Shown here: positions 59,601-64,000 of the stretch, one piece after another | Numbering within the stretch: position 1 is the stretch's first letter | Layout of the letters: the number at the start of each line of letters is the position of its first letter | Source: a virus | Length of the DNA stretch: 64,000 nucleotides | IMG/VR virus record: IMGVR_UViG_3300020478_001903 | Span: 1 to 64,000 of that record | Strand: one strand, 5' to 3' | The notes under the pieces: generated by a model | Databases searched by the model: none | What the model was told of the DNA's origin: nothing | Seen by the model: the letters and a program-made list of their open reading frames with translations, nothing else | Position numbers and translations under genes: made by a program

Positions 59601-60585
59601 TGCTATTCTCCTCCACCTGAAAGGGGTTAAACCTACCAGTCGTCGGACCATTTGCCAGATACCACTCCATAGTCTCCTTCAGGCCTTCCTCTAAGCTCAC
59701 AGAGGGCTGGAATCCATATCCGTTAAGGCGCTCTGTGTTGGGTACCCTAAACTGATCTCCGGTAGGCTTACTAAGATCGTGGGTAATGGCTAGATCTTTT
59801 CCGGACACGGCCACTAGGGTCTCGATGACCTCCTTAATAGTAAAGGTCCTTCCATGACCAACATTTAGGGGTTTCGTAATTTGATTTTCTACGGCAAAGA
59901 TAGCGGCGCCAGCAATATCGCGGGCATGAATAATATCCCTACCGGCAGAACCATCACCCCAAATCTCAACGGAAGTCTCAGCCTCAGCCACCTTACGAAC
60001 CAACGAAGGAATAAGCGTCGAAGTACGCAAATCAAAATTATCAAATTTACCATAGATGTTGGCAGGCTTAATAATAGACATCTTCTTTTCCTCATACTGC
60101 TCGTCATAAGCATTAACCTGAACTTCGCCCATACGCTTCGCCCAGCCGGCAAACCAATCATTGGGGGAGGGGTTCTGAGTCCACAAATCGTCCTCCTTAA
60201 AGGTCCGAGCAGGACCATATGTGCCAATGGTGCTGGTATAAAGCCCCCACTTCACTGAGGGAGTGTTGTAGATGGCGTCGAGTATGTTGGTGTTCATCAT
60301 GATAAAGTCTCTAAATATTTGATATTGAAAGGTTTTCATAACAACAGGGGAACCTTTAACTCCGGCAATATGGAAAACATAATCCATACCTTCACACAAC
60401 TCATAACAGTTGGTCTTCGACCGCAAATCTTTCTTGACATACGTAGCGCCCCATGCAGGATCAAGATTGTTCTCGTCCAAAGATACGGACGTAACGACGG
60501 CTCCCTTCTTAACCAGCAGTTCTACTAGTTCACGACCTACAAGACCCGTGCCGCCAGTAACCAAGACTTTTTTATTCTCAAGCAT
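59593..60585 (-). CDS. GDP-fucose-synthase-like SDR with altered YxxxK
   Basis: 330 residues. GGTGLVGRE at 11-19 binds NAD(P). Segments PANIYGKFDNFD and TLIPSLVRKV match the paralogue at 57985. At the catalytic site the sequence is DWFAGWAKRMGE: Lys is kept but the Tyr four residues before it is Ala. Paralogy is supported by EIWGDGSAGRDII versus EIWGEGKASRDII. Both enzymes having altered Tyr suggests a shared, unusual chemistry rather than random loss. Overlaps the glycosyltransferase by 8 bases. Confidence 0.87.
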   Translation of the reverse strand: MLENKKVLVTGGTGLVGRELVELLVKKGAVVTSVSLDENNLDPAWGATYVKKDLRSKTNCYELCEGMDYVFHIAGVKGSPVVMKTFQYQIFRDFIMMNTNILDAIYNTPSVKWGLYTSTIGTYGPARTFKEDDLWTQNPSPNDWFAGWAKRMGEVQVNAYDEQYEEKKMSIIKPANIYGKFDNFDLRTSTLIPSLVRKVAEAETSVEIWGDGSAGRDIIHARDIAGAAIFAVENQITKPLNVGHGRTFTIKEVIETLVAVSGKDLAITHDLSKPTGDQFRVPNTERLNGYGFQPSVSLEEGLKETMEWYLANGPTTGRFNPFQVEENSND

Positions 60586-61531
60586 GTTTGTTCCTCCAAG
60601 TTATTAATGATTGATCGTCTGTTTGGATATAACGATAGATTTTCTCTACAGTATACTCTTGGCTTTTAAGATACGCTGCTTCAATTATATCCTGATATTT
60701 TTCAAAGTTGGTTGACACGTCGTGGATGATATCTCTCAACTCTTCGAAGTTTTCAAAGTAAAGAAACTCTGTACCGGGCTCATAAAAGTCTTCCACCAAG
60801 TCCCAGGGGTCCTTCTTAACCAGCATCAATGACTTTGAACTGGTAATCTCGTGGGTTCTTACTTTAAACTGTGGCATAATGCCCTCATCAAACCTCTCGA
60901 ATGCCTTGAACTTATTCTTAACTGAGGATGGGCTCATGTAAATCATGTTGAAGCTCAACGAAGACCGACAGCGACTTAGCTCGATCAGCTTCTGGTCGCC
61001 CGGGAGCATAACGTGAGTACACTTCGCGAACTCATATGGGTGCCTCATCCATGTATTCCTCTGGGATGTCATGAATTTATAGTTAAACTGCATGAGGGTT
61101 TCAACTGCAGATATATGGTCTTGTCCATGAATAGAGCCCATCCATGAGCAATCAGCATCATAGTTCCCGAATTCGGTCACCGTATAGTTGGTGAAAGGAT
61201 AGGGGATGTATTTAAACTTCTCATACCCATAGTGATCGTTCATAAACTCACACGTAAAAGGACAAACACAATAGACCTCAGTGAAAAAATCAAAATGATC
61301 AAAATGATAATAGTCGGCCTTAGCGGTGAACTCGCACGGACTCCATAACGCCAGCAAACAGCGGCGTTCATAGTCGCGATATGGCTCCTTTATTCCATGA
61401 TCATAAATCCAATGCGCGCCGTTCATCAAGACCGCGTTGGAGGTGTCGTCGTTGAAGGGCTCTAGGCTCTTATGCATGTAGGGTACAACCCCCCACAAGC
61501 AATCGCCCTGCCAATTACATACTATTTTCAT
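60578..61531 (-). CDS. CgeB-like glycosyltransferase
   Basis: 317 residues. C-terminal portion RTHEITSSKSLMLVKKDPWD, then EPGTEFLYFENFEELRDIIH, has the R.xEI...LL and GxE...F...EEL pattern of CgeB/YkvP and related GT-B glycosyltransferases. The N-terminus (MKIVCNWQGDCLWGVVPYMH) and a mid part rich in Tyr/Phe/His are less conserved. It would transfer a sugar from a nucleotide donor. No membrane helix. Overlap with the SDR gene is 8 bases. Confidence 0.72.
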   Translation of the reverse strand: MKIVCNWQGDCLWGVVPYMHKSLEPFNDDTSNAVLMNGAHWIYDHGIKEPYRDYERRCLLALWSPCEFTAKADYYHFDHFDFFTEVYCVCPFTCEFMNDHYGYEKFKYIPYPFTNYTVTEFGNYDADCSWMGSIHGQDHISAVETLMQFNYKFMTSQRNTWMRHPYEFAKCTHVMLPGDQKLIELSRCRSSLSFNMIYMSPSSVKNKFKAFERFDEGIMPQFKVRTHEITSSKSLMLVKKDPWDLVEDFYEPGTEFLYFENFEELRDIIHDVSTNFEKYQDIIEAAYLKSQEYTVEKIYRYIQTDDQSLITWRNKHA

Positions 61532-62245
61532 TTAACGGTATCCCCTTGTTTTATAGTTTATATCATATTCTCGGAACATTTCAAACATTTCATCATAATA
61601 TTCGGCAATATTCCACAATCCCTTGGTCACAGCAGTCGCAATACAGGGGTAAATGGTCGAATCGTAATGAAATATTCCTCTTTTCGGAGAGCCCGAGTAG
61701 TATTGGAGGCCCTTGAGGCCCAATTGGCGGCACAAGCTAGACCCTTGTGGTTCTTGCTGCATGCGTGTATTTCCCTCCGGTGCGGCTTCAAAAATGCTCT
61801 CAAAGGCGCGAGTATCCCACAAACTTGCCTGTTGTGCGAAAAAGTTAGGATCTTCTGGGTCGATAATATAGAGATTATCTCGATAAGGCGTTGTAGCTTC
61901 GGGCCCCTTAATAAATTTGCAAAAGCTGTATTCTGTTTCGTCCAACAGTCGTGTCAACTCTTCTATTTTAGCCTGCTGGATGTCTGCGTAAAGAATATAG
62001 TCTTCGCTCGTATACAAAATATATTTTTCTTCGACTTGATTTATGCAAGAAAGAAACTGATCCCGGTAAGCTGCCTCGTTATCATAAAGAATAGGAACAA
62101 TATCGTCCGGAAGACCATCGGCAGTGTCCGTGAACGCGTACTTTTTGATCCCCTTCGCATGGCGGGAGAGGCGGCCAAAACAAGGAGCCCATACATCTGA
62201 ATAGTTTGAGTTAGTATCTACAATTAAAGCTAGATTATCAGCCAT
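61532..62245 (-). CDS. Possible glycosyltransferase
   Basis: 237 residues from ATG 62245 (MADNLALIVDTNSNYSDVWA). The segment ILYTSEDYILYADIQQAKIE contains a DxD/ExD-like acidic motif with preceding strand, as in GT-A enzymes. I do not recognise the family otherwise. It ends basic/Tyr-rich (REYDINYKTRGYR) and abuts the CgeB-like gene with no gap. Glycosyltransferase is a guess from context and the acidic motif; it could be another sugar enzyme. Confidence 0.55.
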   Translation of the reverse strand: MADNLALIVDTNSNYSDVWAPCFGRLSRHAKGIKKYAFTDTADGLPDDIVPILYDNEAAYRDQFLSCINQVEEKYILYTSEDYILYADIQQAKIEELTRLLDETEYSFCKFIKGPEATTPYRDNLYIIDPEDPNFFAQQASLWDTRAFESIFEAAPEGNTRMQQEPQGSSLCRQLGLKGLQYYSGSPKRGIFHYDSTIYPCIATAVTKGLWNIAEYYDEMFEMFREYDINYKTRGYR

Positions 62246-62867
62246 GAGGACGAACCTCCACATCCTTAAAAATATCAAATTCAGTAAGATCTCGATACGG
62301 AGGATTCTCAGGAATATCCGGCACGTTTTGCGGGTAATTCTGCATCAATGTCAAGCCCCTGGCGGCTTGCTCTGGTGTCATATACATATTCCAGCCCTCC
62401 TCATCAATGTTGTCCTCGTGGTATTTCATGCCGGCAGTACGCCCCTCATAGCGTCGAGCCTTGAACCATTCAGCTGCCTCTGGATTATCTGTGAGTATCA
62501 TTCCACCTTTACCAATCTTAAGATGTTTTTTGATATGAAAGCTTAAGCACATAAACGTGCCCGGAATATACATATTGGAAGTAAACCTCTTGGCTGCGTC
62601 ATAAACCGGAAAAGGCTTAAGCTGATATATTCCCTCCCACGGGCGGTCATCAAATATCAGTTTGCCACCAGCTTGACGAACGGACTGTGGCGGAGATAAG
62701 TAGGTGCGCTTTGGTATTATAACTTCTTTGTCTTTGACTCCCACCCATTTACAAGCGAGAAACAGGGCATTCGTGCAACTATTCAGCGAGACCGCGCAAG
62801 GAGCGCCAGTATAGTGGGCCACTTCCTCTTCAAACATTTGAACTACTTTATAGGGACTATGTAGCAC
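62238..62867 (-). CDS. Short DegT-family aminotransferase
   Basis: 209 residues from a GTG at 62867 with GGAGAAATA upstream, in a TAGTG overlap with the acetyltransferase stop. It has the SLNSCTNALFLACKWVGV segment, PLP-Asp90 in PVYDAAKRF, and Lys114 in LSFHIKKHLKIGKGG, so the catalytic Lys is present, unlike in the gene at 55202. Family members are about 370 residues; the C-terminal small domain is mostly missing, with no frameshift in sight. It may be a natural short form. With the GNAT gene next door it suggests an amino sugar that is then acetylated. Confidence 0.83.
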   Translation of the reverse strand: MLHSPYKVVQMFEEEVAHYTGAPCAVSLNSCTNALFLACKWVGVKDKEVIIPKRTYLSPPQSVRQAGGKLIFDDRPWEGIYQLKPFPVYDAAKRFTSNMYIPGTFMCLSFHIKKHLKIGKGGMILTDNPEAAEWFKARRYEGRTAGMKYHEDNIDEEGWNMYMTPEQAARGLTLMQNYPQNVPDIPENPPYRDLTEFDIFKDVEVRPHG

Positions 62868-63247
62868 TATTTCTCCAATAAATAATATTTCTTTGTAAAG
62901 CCACAACTCTCAAACAAACGCACGCTAGCTTCGTTTTCAATTTTAACCTTCGCAACCCCATCAGGATGACGCTTCATCAACTCATTAATCATGAACTTTG
63001 CCACGCCTCTTTTCTGAAAGTCTGGATGTGTTGCAACACGAATATCATTATCAATAGCGCCCACAAAACCAGCAGGTTGACCCTCCACCAAACAAATATA
63101 GTACATCTTACCATACTTCTTCATGTATGTCACGTGATTATTAAAACTTATTTCACCTTGTTGGATAAACCCCTGTTTGACATCTTCGTGGGTTCGCAAC
63201 AATCGAATAAACTCCCAATATTCTTTTTCATTCTCTACTAATTCCAT
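62867..63247 (-). CDS. GNAT acetyltransferase
   Basis: 126 residues. Acetyl-CoA motif A: RVATHPDFQKRGVAKFMINE with Q/RxxG/A (QKRGVA), preceded by GFVGAIDNDI and followed by KVKIENEASVRLFESCGF, the usual GNAT C-terminal strand/helix. It probably acetylates the amino sugar made by the adjacent aminotransferase, as in Fuc3NAc or pseudaminic-acid routes, though other acceptors are possible. Overlaps its right-hand neighbour by 10 bases. Confidence 0.85.
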   Translation of the reverse strand: MELVENEKEYWEFIRLLRTHEDVKQGFIQQGEISFNNHVTYMKKYGKMYYICLVEGQPAGFVGAIDNDIRVATHPDFQKRGVAKFMINELMKRHPDGVAKVKIENEASVRLFESCGFTKKYYLLEK

Positions 63248-64000
63248 CGATCTACCTGATGTTGAAATGGGCTTCTTGAGTTAAGCCAATATCCGGTGAG
63301 ATATCCTCGCGTGTGCTTCCATCCTTCTAGGCCGAGCAACGGATTGAGGCAACTCCCGATATCTAAAAAGGTATTGTTAGGATTTGATTTAAACCCTTCA
63401 TAAATCACATAGTTGCTCAAAGTTGCAGCAGAACACAAAACAACACTATTCTCTAGTTTGTTCTCTTCAATATAGTCTGCAACTTTCTGAGCAGTGTCAT
63501 AGTTGTTAACCTGACAGTTGGATCCCACCAAGAACGCCTTTTTAATCTCAAAGGGCAGCAGCGAAAGATCGGCCAATTCATTGACCACATACAGCAAATC
63601 GCGGTCAGCAAGAACAGGCACCATTTCTTCTACAAATCTAGAATAATTTGCGTTGATAAGTAGATTGGCAAATGTAAGATTTTCATGGTCACCGCCATGG
63701 AAGTCTATCATCCAGTTAAAGTTGTCGCGACCGACGTGACCATCGGTTGCTGTACAGATACCCTTATAATAATGGTCTTGATTATGTTTATAACATTCGA
63801 TAAGCTTGTCGCGATATTTTTGATGTTTCTCTGGATGAAACTCTTTGTGTTCTTCCTGGGTATATCTGTTGGGGCCCTTTATATCGCCGGTGACGTAATG
63901 GTTGTCGGCTAAGACAACCGTCTTGTTTTGTAACATAAACAACTCGCCATCAGAAAATCTAGTAAAGGCAAAGTTCTCTACTTTCTTTAATTTATCCAAT
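63238..64000 (-). CDS. GT-D-like glycosyltransferase candidate (5' end outside window)
   Basis: At least 253 residues, open at the right edge. Near its start is FTRFSDGEL, like the RFGDGE motif of GT-D glycosyltransferases (DUF1792), then YVTGDIKGPNRYTQEEHKEF and an aromatic HDxx-type stretch (WMIDFHGGDHENLTFANLLI). C-terminal: SVVLCSAATLSNYVIYEGF and TFLDIGSCLNPLLGLEGWKH. I recall similar proteins in marine phages. A TTG at 63999 could start translation, but the frame remains open and the true start is likely upstream. Function moderately uncertain. Confidence 0.7.
   Translation of the reverse strand, partial: LDKLKKVENFAFTRFSDGELFMLQNKTVVLADNHYVTGDIKGPNRYTQEEHKEFHPEKHQKYRDKLIECYKHNQDHYYKGICTATDGHVGRDNFNWMIDFHGGDHENLTFANLLINANYSRFVEEMVPVLADRDLLYVVNELADLSLLPFEIKKAFLVGSNCQVNNYDTAQKVADYIEENKLENSVVLCSAATLSNYVIYEGFKSNPNNTFLDIGSCLNPLLGLEGWKHTRGYLTGYWLNSRSPFQHQVDRWN

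Noticed and set aside
62238-62867. Degenerate pseudogene of an aminotransferase
   Set aside because: Both active-site residues are intact and the gene has neat overlaps and a ribosome site on each side, so a functional short form is more likely.
1-64000. tRNA or rRNA genes
   Set aside because: None could be seen by eye in the intergenic bases; nearly all sequence is protein-coding. A tRNA scan would settle this.

Overview
The window is a 64-kb piece of a large tailed-phage genome (Caudoviricetes, myovirus-like), not a bacterial chromosome. The evidence is a T4-type packaging pair (large terminase and portal), T4-type baseplate proteins (gp25-like and gp6-like), a T4 gp55-like late sigma factor, and very large structural genes. 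Packing is almost gapless: starts and stops overlap as TAATG or ATGA, and no gap exceeds about 65 bases. All genes but one lie on the minus strand, so transcription runs from high to low coordinates. Several small proteins resemble families I associate with marine and environmental phages. The host is probably Gram-negative, inferred from heptose/LPS-type sugar genes and spanin-like proteins. No capsid, sheath or tube gene is seen; these probably lie beyond the left edge.

In transcription order: (1) 64000-50869 is a glycan cassette of about 20 genes. It holds sugar-nucleotide dehydratases and epimerases, a split HldE-type kinase and nucleotidyltransferase, two DegT-type PLP enzymes, a two-subunit thiamine-diphosphate (ThDP) enzyme, an RmlC-like cupin, a methyltransferase, an acetyltransferase and candidate glycosyltransferases. 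(2) 50855-48939 holds small genes and the late sigma factor. (3) 48937-14055 is a 35-kb tail/baseplate module with an M15 peptidase, spike-like protein, gp25, gp6 and a 4325-residue protein with five LamG-like domains. (4) 14041-12604 encodes a RuvC-like resolvase and a primase. (5) 12596-11163 holds four small genes sharing an N-terminal peptide with consensus M[KQ]I[TS]xxRLxxIIxEE. (6) 11097-7945 encodes a single-chain Mre11-Rad50 (SbcD-SbcC) fusion behind a sigma70-like promoter. (7) 7281-7955 is the only plus-strand gene, a J-domain protein. (8) 7238-6183 is a holin/spanin-like membrane trio. (9) 6186-1 is the packaging/head module, ending in a gene whose first residues resemble a T4 capsid-targeting peptide.

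The most unusual material is threefold. First, the glycan cassette pairs a DegT-fold enzyme carrying His instead of the catalytic Lys (as in ColD and RfbH 3-dehydratases) with a minimal ThDP alpha/beta enzyme. That combination would suit synthesis of a 3-deoxy, two-carbon-branched sugar. Second, two kinds of N-terminal peptide look like head-targeting tags with (I/L)xE protease-type sites. Third, the giant LamG protein and a neighbouring tail protein carry related lysine/serine/asparagine-rich C-terminal tails. All functions here are inferred by reading motifs; no database search was possible.
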